This document shows, piece after piece, positions 16,450-24,667 of a stretch of DNA of 46,792 nt. The translations under genes and the position numbers were made by a program. The stretch is from Oscillibacter sp. Its GTDB lineage: Bacteria > Bacillota > Clostridia > Oscillospirales > Oscillospiraceae. The notes beneath the pieces are model-generated. The model saw only the letters and a list, made by a program, of their open reading frames with translations, searched no databases and was not told the DNA's origin. The stretch is taken from assembly GCA_017446225.1 (NCBI GenBank), contig JAFSRH010000029.1, forward strand, positions 1-46,792, written 5' to 3'. Position 1 is the stretch's first letter. Each line of letters starts with the position of its first letter.

Positions 16450-17994
16450 TTACGCTTCGTCCGGGGGCGCGTCCACTTCCGCCAGCGGACGCTTGATTTT
16501 ACGCGTGGCGCTCTTGAGGAACGGGTACTTCCGTACGACCAGTTTCGTAATGGCCCGGTACGTGGGCTGTCTGCGGTTGTAACGGTCCAAAATTTCCTGT
16601 AAGGCGCCCTGTACGGCGTCCGCGTCCATGCCGCGCTGTTCGACATAGTCCGGGTCCGGGTAAATCCGCGCCGTCAGGCCGTTGCTCTCTCCGGTTACGA
16701 TGACTTCGGAAACCAGCGGTTCCAGCGCGAAATTCCCTTCCACTTCCTCCGGCGACACGTTCTCCCCGTTCGACAGAATGATCAGGTTTTTCAGGCGTCC
16801 CGTGATGAACAGGAAGCCGTCCTCGTCCAGATGTCCCAAGTCGCCGGTATGGAGCCAGCCGTCTTTGAGCGCCTCGGCGGTCTCGGCGGGCATTTTGTAG
16901 TAGCCCTTCATCACGGACGAACCGCGTACCTGTACCTCTCCGTTGACAAAGCGGACTTCCGCGTTGTCCAGCGGACGGCCCACGGACCCCGGTTTGTTGC
17001 CCAGTTCGTTATTAGAGCTGATGGTCGGCGAACACTCCGACATCCCGTACCCTTCGTAAACCTCTATGCCGTACTTCTCCATGGCCCCAATATAGTAAGG
17101 GTCCAAATGCGCGCCCCCGGCGTACACGCGCCGCAGATTCGGGCCGGTAATCGCCCGTACGGCGTCCGGGCCTTCCTTCTCGGCGGCTTGCAGACGCTTG
17201 CAAAGCGTCTCAATCATCAGGGGGACCATGAGCATGATGTTCGGCCGGAAGCGGCCGATGTTGCGAATCATGTGGAGCAGGGAGTCGTTGATACAGAGGG
17301 TGGCGCCCTTGTTGAAGCCCATCAGCCAGTCCATGACCAGACAGTAGGCGTGATGAATGGGCAGGACGCTGAGCATGACCGTCCCCGGTTCTACCGTGAC
17401 GTACACGTTTTTCATGTTGTCGTAGAGGTTGCGCTGTGTCAGCATGACGCCCTTGCTCTTGCCGGTGGTGCCGGACGTGTAAATGATGGTGCACACATCG
17501 TCTTCACCGGGCGGGTCGGCGCTTTCGGAATCGGAGGCTTCCGCGAGAAGGTCGCCGAACGTGACCGCGCCCGGAACGGTCTCTTCCGTCAGCGAAACGA
17601 TAAGGCGCACATTGGGACAGGACTGTTTTACAACGGGCGCCAGACTGTCCAGTTTCGGACTCAGGAAGAGCGCCTGAGAGTCGGAGCGGTTCAGCAAATC
17701 GACCAGTTCCTCGGCGGGAAGTCCGGCGTCCAGAGGGACGGCGGTAGACTTGCCGCTGACCAGTCCCAGATAGGACGCGATCCACGGATAGGAACTCGTA
17801 CCAATCAGCGCGACATGCGCGCCGGTAAAGCCCCGCGCGGCCATTGCGTTCCGGACGCGCTTCCGGTCGGAGTCGAGCCGGGCATAGGAGCGTTCTTCGG
17901 TATTCTTGCGTACGGCCCAGCGGACGGCGGGCAGGTCAGCGTACCGTTCCGCGCTGCGCCGGATGATTTCGGGAATCAGCCTCTGTTCGGACAT
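16450..17994 (-). CDS. AMP-forming acyl-CoA/acyl-ACP ligase
   Basis: 514 aa, full length for the ANL superfamily. The core motifs are present: P-loop YTSGTTGKSKGVMLTQRN, YEGYGMSECSP (A5), TGDLGHLDEDGFLFITGR (A7/A8 hinge), NGENVSPEEVE and the A10 lysine in SATRKIKRP. The sequence is closest in feel to long-chain fatty acyl ligases and not to amino-acid adenylation domains, since the Asp of the amino-acid-binding A4 motif is not evident. The gene directly follows a carrier protein (21-base gap), so it probably loads an acyl group on that carrier. GGAGGAACGT before the ATG at 17994 supports the start. Last gene of a four-gene operon. Confidence 0.9.
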   Translation of the reverse strand: MSEQRLIPEIIRRSAERYADLPAVRWAVRKNTEERSYARLDSDRKRVRNAMAARGFTGAHVALIGTSSYPWIASYLGLVSGKSTAVPLDAGLPAEELVDLLNRSDSQALFLSPKLDSLAPVVKQSCPNVRLIVSLTEETVPGAVTFGDLLAEASDSESADPPGEDDVCTIIYTSGTTGKSKGVMLTQRNLYDNMKNVYVTVEPGTVMLSVLPIHHAYCLVMDWLMGFNKGATLCINDSLLHMIRNIGRFRPNIMLMVPLMIETLCKRLQAAEKEGPDAVRAITGPNLRRVYAGGAHLDPYYIGAMEKYGIEVYEGYGMSECSPTISSNNELGNKPGSVGRPLDNAEVRFVNGEVQVRGSSVMKGYYKMPAETAEALKDGWLHTGDLGHLDEDGFLFITGRLKNLIILSNGENVSPEEVEGNFALEPLVSEVIVTGESNGLTARIYPDPDYVEQRGMDADAVQGALQEILDRYNRRQPTYRAITKLVVRKYPFLKSATRKIKRPLAEVDAPPDEA

Positions 17995-18015
17995 ACGTTC
18001 CTCCTTCGGTTGCGC

Positions 18016-18264
18016 TTACGCTTCCTCCTGCGTGAGTTCTTCCAGATAGTCCAACGCCTCGGCGACAGTGGTCAGCGTGACGGCCTTCTGTTCGTCCAGT
18101 TCCACGTCAAACGTATCCTCGATATCGCCCAGAAACGCCATGAAGTTCAGGGAATTGAATCCCAAATCCTCCCGGAAACGCATTTCCGGCTTGAGGTCGT
18201 TTTCCGGCATTTCGCAGTATTGCGAGATCAGCCCCAGAAACTCTTTTTTCATTTGTTCGCTCAT
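18016..18264 (-). CDS. Acyl carrier protein with an Asn-Ser-Leu attachment motif
   Basis: 82 aa, acidic, helical. The phosphopantetheine site reads LGFNSLNF: Ser38 is present, but the usual Asp before it is Asn37. The following helix (FLGDIEDTFDVELDEQ) is typical of ACPs. Placement between an acyl ligase and a condensation-like protein suggests a dedicated carrier for that operon and not the ACP of fatty acid synthesis. AAAAGGAG precedes the ATG at 18264. Confidence 0.92.
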   Translation of the reverse strand: MSEQMKKEFLGLISQYCEMPENDLKPEMRFREDLGFNSLNFMAFLGDIEDTFDVELDEQKAVTLTTVAEALDYLEELTQEEA

Positions 18265-18292
18265 TGCTTACTCTCCTTTTCTGAAATTCCGC

Positions 18293-19684
18293 TCAAATGT
18301 AGGTGATGATTTCGCCGATGGTCATGTCCGGCTCCGCGATACCCTTATAGATAATCTTCATCATATAATAATACAGCAGTTCCATATCGTGGTAGGTCAG
18401 GGACGCCTTCTGATAATGGAAGTCGAAAATCAGTCCGCCGTCATTGGTACTGTGCGTGACGGTGAGGTAAATTTTCTTGGTGGCCGCGCCGTTCGGGTAC
18501 CACACGCTCCGGACGTTGATTCCTTTCAGGTGCTCGTTCTTCATCCGTACCGGCATGGGCTGGTAGGTGAGGGACATACTGATATACTCGGTATCGTCCG
18601 GCGTGGGATACAGTTCCTTCATCATGGCCTTGACCTTCATGGGGTCGTAGTTGCTGTGGAGGTAGACGCGGTTCTGCACGTCCTGTACTTTGTAGGCGGC
18701 GTCCAGAAACTCGGTGTCGGGGGTGATGATGGTCCGGCAGGGATAGGACAGCGTCCGGCTTCCGCCGCAGGTCCACTCTTCCCGCGTGGAACGCCGGGAA
18801 ACGAAGTTCCGAAGCGTAATGTCCTGTTGTCCGCCGTTCATCTTGGAAAGATAGGTCCGCATGGCCAGCAGAATCAGGTTCGTCATGGAGATGTTATGAT
18901 TCATGCAGAAGTCCATCATATTCTGTGTGGCCTCCGGCTCCAAATGGAAGTCGGCGATTCCAACGGAGCGGTCTTTCTTCTCCACGTCCGCCGCGCACAG
19001 GGTACGGTCCCCGTGGGCCTTGCGGCTGGCCCGAAGCACGCCCGGACCCTGAATGTCGGAGTAAATCGGCTCTCCGTGTTCGGTCAGCATATCGCGCCAG
19101 AATTTTTCGTCCTTGGCCTGACGCTTACTGTTGCCGGCTTTTTCAAGGTCCTTTTTGAGCACGTCAATAAAGGACGCCAGCGGCGCGGGGTACTCACTGC
19201 CGAAACGGTAGTGGCAGTAAATTTCCATGATGTCATTGACGGTGACGATCAGGGCGGTGGAGTCGGTCAGGCGGTGGTCAATGTGGATATACAGGCCGTT
19301 GTAGCCCTCCGGCATTTTGACCATCGTAAACTCGGCCATGGGGATGTCGGGGGCGTTGAACTCCTCATAGGTCTTGCTCTGCAAGTACGCGTCCGCCTCC
19401 GACATGGTCATGCCGGACAGGTCCAGAAACGGCACGTCCCGGTCGTCATGGTCGACAACGTACTGCATGACATCGCCGTTTTCATCGGGAGCGGTGAAGC
19501 GCAGACGCAGACAGTCCGCGCGCTGAAACTCGTCCTGTACGGCGTGTTTCAGAAGCCCGAAGTCGATCGGCGACTGAAGGCCGCAAAACACGCTGATGTT
19601 GCAACAGCGCTGTGTGCCGGTCTCCTTGATGGGAAGGTATTGCAACATCTGGCCCACGTTTAACGGGTAAAGTTCCTTTTCCAT
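18293..19684 (-). CDS. Stand-alone condensation-domain acyltransferase-like protein
   Basis: 463 aa from the ATG at 19684, which has GGGAGGA before it; the frame stays open upstream without a ribosome site. The protein has the two-lobed outline of NRPS condensation domains and related chloramphenicol-acetyltransferase-fold transferases. The active-site motif HHxxxDG appears as DHRLTDS: the catalytic His137 and Asp141 are kept while the first His and the Gly are changed. The C-lobe contains NDGGLIFDFHYQKASLTYHD. It should move the acyl group from the carrier encoded next to it onto an amine or alcohol; the acceptor is unknown. Not part of a multidomain NRPS, which is unusual. Confidence 0.82.
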   Translation of the reverse strand: MEKELYPLNVGQMLQYLPIKETGTQRCCNISVFCGLQSPIDFGLLKHAVQDEFQRADCLRLRFTAPDENGDVMQYVVDHDDRDVPFLDLSGMTMSEADAYLQSKTYEEFNAPDIPMAEFTMVKMPEGYNGLYIHIDHRLTDSTALIVTVNDIMEIYCHYRFGSEYPAPLASFIDVLKKDLEKAGNSKRQAKDEKFWRDMLTEHGEPIYSDIQGPGVLRASRKAHGDRTLCAADVEKKDRSVGIADFHLEPEATQNMMDFCMNHNISMTNLILLAMRTYLSKMNGGQQDITLRNFVSRRSTREEWTCGGSRTLSYPCRTIITPDTEFLDAAYKVQDVQNRVYLHSNYDPMKVKAMMKELYPTPDDTEYISMSLTYQPMPVRMKNEHLKGINVRSVWYPNGAATKKIYLTVTHSTNDGGLIFDFHYQKASLTYHDMELLYYYMMKIIYKGIAEPDMTIGEIITYI

Positions 19685-19758
19685 AAGTCCTCCCAAGCCT
19701 CCGCGCAAGTTTTGTAAAGGGACGTCCTGCCGCCCGAAGGCGGAAAGGGTCAGCGTGA

Positions 19759-20904
19759 TTATATCGCCTGTTGAAAGAGCCAGTCCCGCATCTCCTGATT
19801 GTGGTAACAGACCTCCCACGCGAAATGCCCGGACTGCCAGAAAATCATGCCGGCGGGATAACGGGTCAGACGGTACTTGACGCCCGCGTTGTCCATGGCC
19901 GCCAGACACGGGTCAAGCGTCCAAGACGGGGCAATGAGCGGGTCATCATCGGAATGGAAAATCCACATGGGGATTCCTTTTAACAGGTTGATTTTGTCGG
20001 GATTGGCCGCGCAACTGACCGGGACCAGTCCGGCGAACGCGTTGGGGTGCTCCATCGCCAGCACGTACACCGCGAACCCGCCGGACGAGACGCCCGTCAG
20101 ATAAATCCGCCGCTCGTCTACGCTGTACTCTTCCACCAGCTTCCGGAGGAGGTTCCACACGGCCTTGAGCTGGGGGAAGGGCCAGAAGGGGGAATTGGAG
20201 TGGCCGTTCACGAACTGGATTAAAGACGTCCAGTTGTCCTCCTGATTGTAATGCACGCGGCACTGCGGGACCAGTACGAAACATTGATTGTGTCCCCGTT
20301 CGGAGTCCTCGGCCCACGCGGTGGCCATGGCCATTTTTTCCAAAATGGCCTCAATAGGTTCTTCCCGCTCCCCGGTGCCGTGCAAGGCGACCACGATCGG
20401 GTAGCGCTTGGACGGGTCGTAATCGGAAGGCATATAGAGGGCATAGGGGACCGTGACCTGATACTCGGTATCGTCATAGACGCTCTCCCGGAAGAGCTTC
20501 CGGACTTCGCAAAGGGACCTGCGCAGAAGATGAATTTCATACGCTTCCTCGCCGAACTCATAGGAACCGGCCCGGATATGAATCGTCATGCGCATATCCT
20601 GCTCAAAACAGGACTGGCGCTTATCGAGGCGGACAATATAACCATCGTAATATTCGTAATAGGGGACTTCCGTCCCGGCGATATAGTCCCCCATAGCGGG
20701 GTCAAGGTCTTCAAAGCCATATCGGCCCGCGTCATGGTCCGCCCGGATACTGATATAATAGGCGGGGTTGTAGTCCAAGTGAAATTTCAGGGCAAAGCAG
20801 TCGGGGGGGACTTCTATTTCGTACTCTCTCACATCCGGGTCGAACGGAATCAGACTTTCCGTGGAAGCGTTAATACGGACTTCCATCTTGTATATTGCGC
20901 TCAT
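19759..20904 (-). CDS. Esterase of the PHB-depolymerase/LpqC type with an N-terminal beta domain
   Basis: 381 aa without signal peptide. Residues 1 to about 125 form a beta-rich domain similar to cadherin-like or Ig-like domains fused to esterases (FDPDVREYEIEVP). The rest is an alpha/beta hydrolase: VALHGTG oxyanion region, nucleophile elbow GVSSGG with Ser273, acid in HSDDDPLI and histidine in GHFAWEV. First gene of the operon with the condensation protein, carrier and ligase; it might hydrolyse the product or release the acyl chain. AGGAGTAACCGAAT precedes the ATG at 20904. Confidence 0.85.
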   Translation of the reverse strand: MSAIYKMEVRINASTESLIPFDPDVREYEIEVPPDCFALKFHLDYNPAYYISIRADHDAGRYGFEDLDPAMGDYIAGTEVPYYEYYDGYIVRLDKRQSCFEQDMRMTIHIRAGSYEFGEEAYEIHLLRRSLCEVRKLFRESVYDDTEYQVTVPYALYMPSDYDPSKRYPIVVALHGTGEREEPIEAILEKMAMATAWAEDSERGHNQCFVLVPQCRVHYNQEDNWTSLIQFVNGHSNSPFWPFPQLKAVWNLLRKLVEEYSVDERRIYLTGVSSGGFAVYVLAMEHPNAFAGLVPVSCAANPDKINLLKGIPMWIFHSDDDPLIAPSWTLDPCLAAMDNAGVKYRLTRYPAGMIFWQSGHFAWEVCYHNQEMRDWLFQQAI

Positions 20905-20972
20905 ATTCGGTTACTCCTGACGAAATCGTAATGCGGCCCGCGTCCGGGCGGGACCGTGCGGGAAGTGCCTAC

Positions 20973-21001
20973 AGTATACCGGAAAAAGACGGGGATTGCA
21001 A
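20973..21001 (-). promoter_or_regulatory. Promoter of the esterase-condensation-ACP-ligase operon
   Basis: On the minus strand TTGCAA (plus coordinates 20996-21001) is followed after 17 bases by TATACT (20973-20978), close to the sigma-A consensus. Transcription would start near 20966, about 60 bases before the esterase ATG. Confidence 0.75.
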
Positions 21002-21031
21002 CAGTCCCGTGATATTTTTCCGGCTCCGGCG

Positions 21032-21718
21032 TCACGGCGCCGGGGGGTACTCGCCGCACAGAAGCCGGTAAGGCGGTTCGTCCTCCTCAATGGTGGGGAA
21101 GCGTCCGACCGGGGGGTTGAAACGGTTGTCGGTGTTGTCATCGTTGCACTGGCTGACTTCCCCCAGTAAAACCGGCCCGGTGCCCGGCTCTACCGTGAAA
21201 TCGTGGTAGAGCCTCTGTTGAATGTGAATGCTTTCGCCGGGAGTGAGGCGGATTTGCGTCCCGGCCGGGACCGCGTACGTCCGCCCGTCCGTGTGCACGG
21301 TCACGTCCGAATTGCGGTCGATTTCCTCATCCGGCAGGGAGTTGTAGACGCGGATCAGGACGTTTCCGCCGGCGCGGTTGATGATGTCCTCCGTCTTGTA
21401 CCAGTGGAAGTGATTGGGCGAATACTGGCCTTCTTTCAAATAGAGCAGTTTTTCGGCGTAGACTTTCGGGTACTTGTCGGGCATGGAGCGGTTGCCGTTG
21501 CGGATGGTAATCAGGGAAAAGCCGACTTCATTGAACTTGCCAAGGCCGTAGTCCGTGATATCCCAGCCGAGCATACAGTCCCGGACCTCGTCATAATCGT
21601 GTCCGATGGTCCGCCACTGTTCCGGGGTAAACCCGCAGAACGGCGGCAGGGAAATGCGGTAGTCTTGAATCATACGTTCCATTTCCCGGAGCGCGGCGTT
21701 AATTTCACTGCGTTTCAT
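21032..21718 (-). CDS. D-lyxose/D-mannose ketol-isomerase family protein (cupin)
   Basis: 228 aa, matching the length of clostridial D-lyxose isomerases (YdaE-like). The cupin metal site is visible as HFHWYKTEDIINR (two His and a Glu) and the later His in LYHDFTVEP. These enzymes interconvert D-lyxose with D-xylulose or D-mannose with D-fructose using Mn or Co. The ATG at 21718 begins MKRSEINAAL; the ribosome site is weak (GCGGGTG). Single-gene unit with its own promoter; a GC hairpin without T-run overlaps the stop (21026-21043). Confidence 0.85.
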   Translation of the reverse strand: MKRSEINAALREMERMIQDYRISLPPFCGFTPEQWRTIGHDYDEVRDCMLGWDITDYGLGKFNEVGFSLITIRNGNRSMPDKYPKVYAEKLLYLKEGQYSPNHFHWYKTEDIINRAGGNVLIRVYNSLPDEEIDRNSDVTVHTDGRTYAVPAGTQIRLTPGESIHIQQRLYHDFTVEPGTGPVLLGEVSQCNDDNTDNRFNPPVGRFPTIEEDEPPYRLLCGEYPPAP

Positions 21719-21766
21719 GTGGGGCACCCGCTTTCTTTTGAATTGCGCGGAACGGTCCGCCAGTCC

Positions 21767-21795
21767 AGTATAGCGTGTTTGGAGGCGAAACGCAA
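21767..21795 (-). promoter_or_regulatory. Promoter of the lyxose isomerase-like gene
   Basis: On the minus strand TTGCGT (21790-21795) and TATACT (21767-21772) are separated by 17 bases. It lies just downstream of the terminator at 21854-21886, so the isomerase gene is transcribed on its own. Confidence 0.7.
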
Positions 21796-21853
21796 GGGAG
21801 AAAATGTCAAAGGGCATGACGCGAAAGCGGCAACGGGCCTTCCGCGGACCATC

Positions 21854-21886
21854 AAAAACGGACCGGTCCTGTTCGGACCAGTCCGT
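21854..21886 (-). terminator. Rho-independent terminator after the thioesterase gene
   Basis: Reading the minus strand, ACGGACTGGTCC and GGACCGGTCCGT pair over 12 positions with one T-G wobble around a 5-base loop and are followed directly by a T-run. It ends the thioesterase-containing operon 32 bases after the stop at 21918. Confidence 0.85.
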
Positions 21887-21917
21887 TGTGACCGTATCGG
21901 GGGATTCGGACCGCCGT

Positions 21918-22331
21918 TCAGGGAAGGTCCAGCTTTTCCGGGAGCAGGTAAAAGGTAAACGTTCCGCTTCCCAAAAGCTGGCCGCGCTGGTCGGTAACGC
22001 GGACCTCAAAGACAGCGGTTGTGTTTCCGCGGTGCAGTTCGGCGGCCACGGCCGTGAGAATGTCCCCGGGGCGCGCGGCGTGGTAGTAGTGATAGGACGC
22101 GTCCAGTGTGACGGTCTTGTAGCCGTACGTATGGGCGGCGGATCCGGCGGTACTGTCGGCAAGGGTGAAGTAAACGCCGCCCTGCGCGTATCCGAGCGGG
22201 TTCGTGTCGTCCACTTCCACGGTTTTCCGGGCCAGCGCGTAGCCCGTCCGGAGTTCCTCCAGAACGATTCCCAGCCGCGTACTGAAACGGTTGTAACGGT
22301 TGCGGTACGCAATCAATTTTTCAAAGTCCAT
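21918..22331 (-). CDS. PaaI-type hotdog thioesterase
   Basis: 137 aa from the ATG at 22331, with AGGAGG 8 bases upstream; an ATG at 22349 would overlap the previous gene but lacks a ribosome site. The hotdog core is clear: NPLGYAQGGVYFTLADSTAG (with the Asp of the PaaI motif) and VTLDASYHYYHAARPGDIL. Such enzymes hydrolyse acyl-CoA or acyl-ACP thioesters. It is encoded close to, but in a different transcription unit from, the carrier-protein operon; a supporting role there is possible. Confidence 0.88.
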   Translation of the reverse strand: MDFEKLIAYRNRYNRFSTRLGIVLEELRTGYALARKTVEVDDTNPLGYAQGGVYFTLADSTAGSAAHTYGYKTVTLDASYHYYHAARPGDILTAVAAELHRGNTTAVFEVRVTDQRGQLLGSGTFTFYLLPEKLDLP

Positions 22332-22348
22332 AGCGGCGCCTCCTGACA

Positions 22349-23752
22349 TCAGAGCAGTTTTTCAAAGTAGAAGTAGGTTTCGTCCTCCGCGATGCGGCGC
22401 ATACAGGACGATAACATCTTATAGGAAGCGGTATTCTCCCGGAAACATTTTGCGATCACGCGGCTGAGATGTACCCGGTACAGGCCCCACTCCGCCACGG
22501 CGGCGAAGGCCTCCGTACCGTAACCCTGCCCGGCGTATTCGGCGGCAACGCGGCAGCCTAATTCCGCGCTGCCCCGGTAGTCGAAATTGTACAGCACCGC
22601 CTCCCCGACAAAAACCCCGTCCAGACGAATGGCGAAGTTCGCGGCCAACCGGCGTTCAAAGTCCTGTTGCGCCACGTTATAGAAACTGCGTACGGACACC
22701 GGCTCTTTCAGTCCGGCAACGTCATCGTAACCCCACCAGCGGTTCCGGTTTTCGTCAAGGACGAGTTTGTTATAGGCGGGAATATCGTCCTCCGTCAAGG
22801 CGGAGAGGGTCAGGCGGGCGGTTTTCAATTCGGGGATGGCGTTCACGTGCCGCAAAAGCTCGTTTTGCGGCTCGAAACAGTATTTGGGCGCCAGCCGTAC
22901 GGGGGAGTATTGCAGTTTGGACGTACGAAGTCCGCGGTCCGCCGCATCGTCCTCCCGGTTGATGACGCGGCACCCCTCCCCGAAGGCGTTCGCGAACTCC
23001 TGTACCAACGCCGGATAGACGCCGATGTAGGAATACAACGCCTTTTCAACGTGGATGATCAGCGTACCGCCGCACCGCTCCGCCAGAGCCAGCGCAATGA
23101 GCCGTTCCCCGTCAAAGAAGCCCCCGGAGAGGAACCACGGCCTGTCAATCAGCGTCAACATCCGTTTGGCGTAGGACAGTTCTTTGACGGCCTTTTCGTT
23201 GTCGCCCTTTGGAAACTCCGCCTCGAACTCCGTCCAGAATTGTTCAATGGCGGGGAAGTCGTTCCCGTCCAACGGACGAAACAGCGCGTCCGGACAGCGC
23301 GCGCGGAACTTCTTGATATGGTTCCGCTGTCCGGAGTAACGCCGCCCGCTGAAGAGGCGCAAGTCGCACGGGTCATAAAGATAGTCCTGCCACGTGCGGA
23401 TATTGCTCACCCGGACGTAGGGGTAGCGCGACATCAGATACGCCGCTTTACGCTCCGGTACGACCGTAATCCGAGGCTGTACGCCGTTGGACAGGCACTC
23501 CCGTTCAATGGCGCACAGCGCGGCGTCCTCGTTCCCGTCCGGTCCGGCTACCGGGTAGTCAAAGACCCAGTGTCCCTCGTCCTCGTTCCGGATGACCAGA
23601 CAGCCCGCCACTTCCGCCCAGCATGGTTTGAGTTTCTCGCGCCACATCAGTTTTGTTCCCAGCGAATACTCACATAATTCATAGTCGCAGTCCGCGTAAT
23701 ACCGCCGCAAAAGGTCGGCGTCACTTTGACTCACAGGTTTGAACGCAATCAT
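22349..23752 (-). CDS. Fusion of a DUF2156 domain and a GNAT acetyltransferase
   Basis: 467 aa. The N-terminal 290 residues match DUF2156, the GNAT-fold domain related to the C-terminal transferase part of MprF (INREDDAADRGLRTSKLQYS is the signature). About residues 300-467 form a RimJ/RimL-type GNAT domain (ELGCRVAAEYAGQGYGTEAF holds the acetyl-CoA loop). The start is the ATG at 23752 with AAAAGGGG upstream; a TTG at 23758 is too close to that site. Substrates unknown; such fusions may acylate a metabolite or lipid. Confidence 0.85.
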   Translation of the reverse strand: MIAFKPVSQSDADLLRRYYADCDYELCEYSLGTKLMWREKLKPCWAEVAGCLVIRNEDEGHWVFDYPVAGPDGNEDAALCAIERECLSNGVQPRITVVPERKAAYLMSRYPYVRVSNIRTWQDYLYDPCDLRLFSGRRYSGQRNHIKKFRARCPDALFRPLDGNDFPAIEQFWTEFEAEFPKGDNEKAVKELSYAKRMLTLIDRPWFLSGGFFDGERLIALALAERCGGTLIIHVEKALYSYIGVYPALVQEFANAFGEGCRVINREDDAADRGLRTSKLQYSPVRLAPKYCFEPQNELLRHVNAIPELKTARLTLSALTEDDIPAYNKLVLDENRNRWWGYDDVAGLKEPVSVRSFYNVAQQDFERRLAANFAIRLDGVFVGEAVLYNFDYRGSAELGCRVAAEYAGQGYGTEAFAAVAEWGLYRVHLSRVIAKCFRENTASYKMLSSCMRRIAEDETYFYFEKLL

Positions 23753-23803
23753 GTGCAAGCCCCTTTTCTTGTGCCATGGAAAATTTATCCGAATCGAACC
23801 TTC

Positions 23804-24667
23804 TCAGCGCAGAATGTACACCCCCGCCAGTACCAGCGCAATCCCAAGGACGCCGGTCCATCCCATGGTCTCGTGAAAGACCAGCACGCCGGTTAGAGAC
23901 GCGACAACCGGTTCAAGACTGGCCATAATGGACGCGTGTCCGGCTTCAACGCGGGCCAGTCCGGCGGTATAGAGCAGGTACGGCAGAAGCGTGGAGAACA
24001 CGACCAGTCCGAGCGCGGCGGCGAGTACGGGCGGCGAACGCAACGCGGCCATGCGCGCCGGACGCAGTAAAAACAGCGACGCGCTCCCGGCAAACAGAAA
24101 CGTCCAGACGGTAACCGTCATGGAGGACGCGGACGCCAGCGCGTAACGTCCGAAGATACTGTAGAGGGCGTAAAAGAACCCCGCGCCCAGCCCGTACAGG
24201 ACGCCCGCGGCCGTGACGGTCAGGCCGTCCGCGGTCAGTCCGCACACCAGCGCGCAGCCGCAGAGCGTCAGGGCCAGCGCCAGCGTTTTCGGACGCGTGA
24301 CCGGCTCCTTCCAGAGCAGGGCCGAGAGCGCAACGACAAAGGAAGGCGCCGTGTAGAGCAGGACGGACGCCACGGAGAGCGAACAAATTTTCTGACAGGA
24401 AAAATAACAGACCGTGAAGAACAGTACGCTGACCACGCCCGTACCGAAAAAGTACGGCAAAACGGCGGGTTTCACCCGGAACACGGACCGGTCCCGGAAC
24501 AGAAACAGCCCGGACAACAATACCATGCCCCCAAAGTTGCGGATTACCACAATGTCCGTGGGCGACAGCCCCGCCGACAACAGTCGACGGTTCCATAACC
24601 CGATGATCCCCCACAGGGCCGCGGCGGAGAGTATCGACAGCGCGGCACGTTGTTCCGTCCCGCTCAT
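23804..24667 (-). CDS. EamA-family (DMT superfamily) transporter
   Basis: 287 aa with about ten hydrophobic segments arranged as two EamA halves (first half near 5-138, second near 150-287). The second half ends in a typical motif, [17 protein letters not shown]. These proteins export or import small metabolites such as amino acids; the substrate cannot be read from the sequence. The ATG overlaps the uvrB stop as ATGA, so it is translationally coupled to uvrB. Confidence 0.9.
   Translation of the reverse strand: MSGTEQRAALSILSAAALWGIIGLWNRRLLSAGLSPTDIVVIRNFGGMVLLSGLFLFRDRSVFRVKPAVLPYFFGTGVVSVLFFTVCYFSCQKICSLSVASVLLYTAPSFVVALSALLWKEPVTRPKTLALALTLCGCALVCGLTADGLTVTAAGVLYGLGAGFFYALYSIFGRYALASASSMTVTVWTFLFAGSASLFLLRPARMAALRSPPVLAAALGLVVFSTLLPYLLYTAGLARVEAGHASIMASLEPVVASLTGVLVFHETMGWTGVLGIALVLAGVYILR

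Noticed and set aside
16392-16458. Repeated GAAGCGTAA as a duplicated gene end
   Set aside because: The three copies are 9 bases long and two are ordinary Glu-Ala-stop endings; too little to claim a duplication.
16831-18306. 491-aa plus-strand frame opposite the ligase and carrier-protein genes
   Set aside because: A GC-rich shadow of two genes with full motif sets; no recognisable domain and no start signal.
21026-21043. Terminator at the end of the isomerase gene
   Set aside because: The stem CCGGCG/CGCCGG is perfect but no T-run follows in the minus direction.
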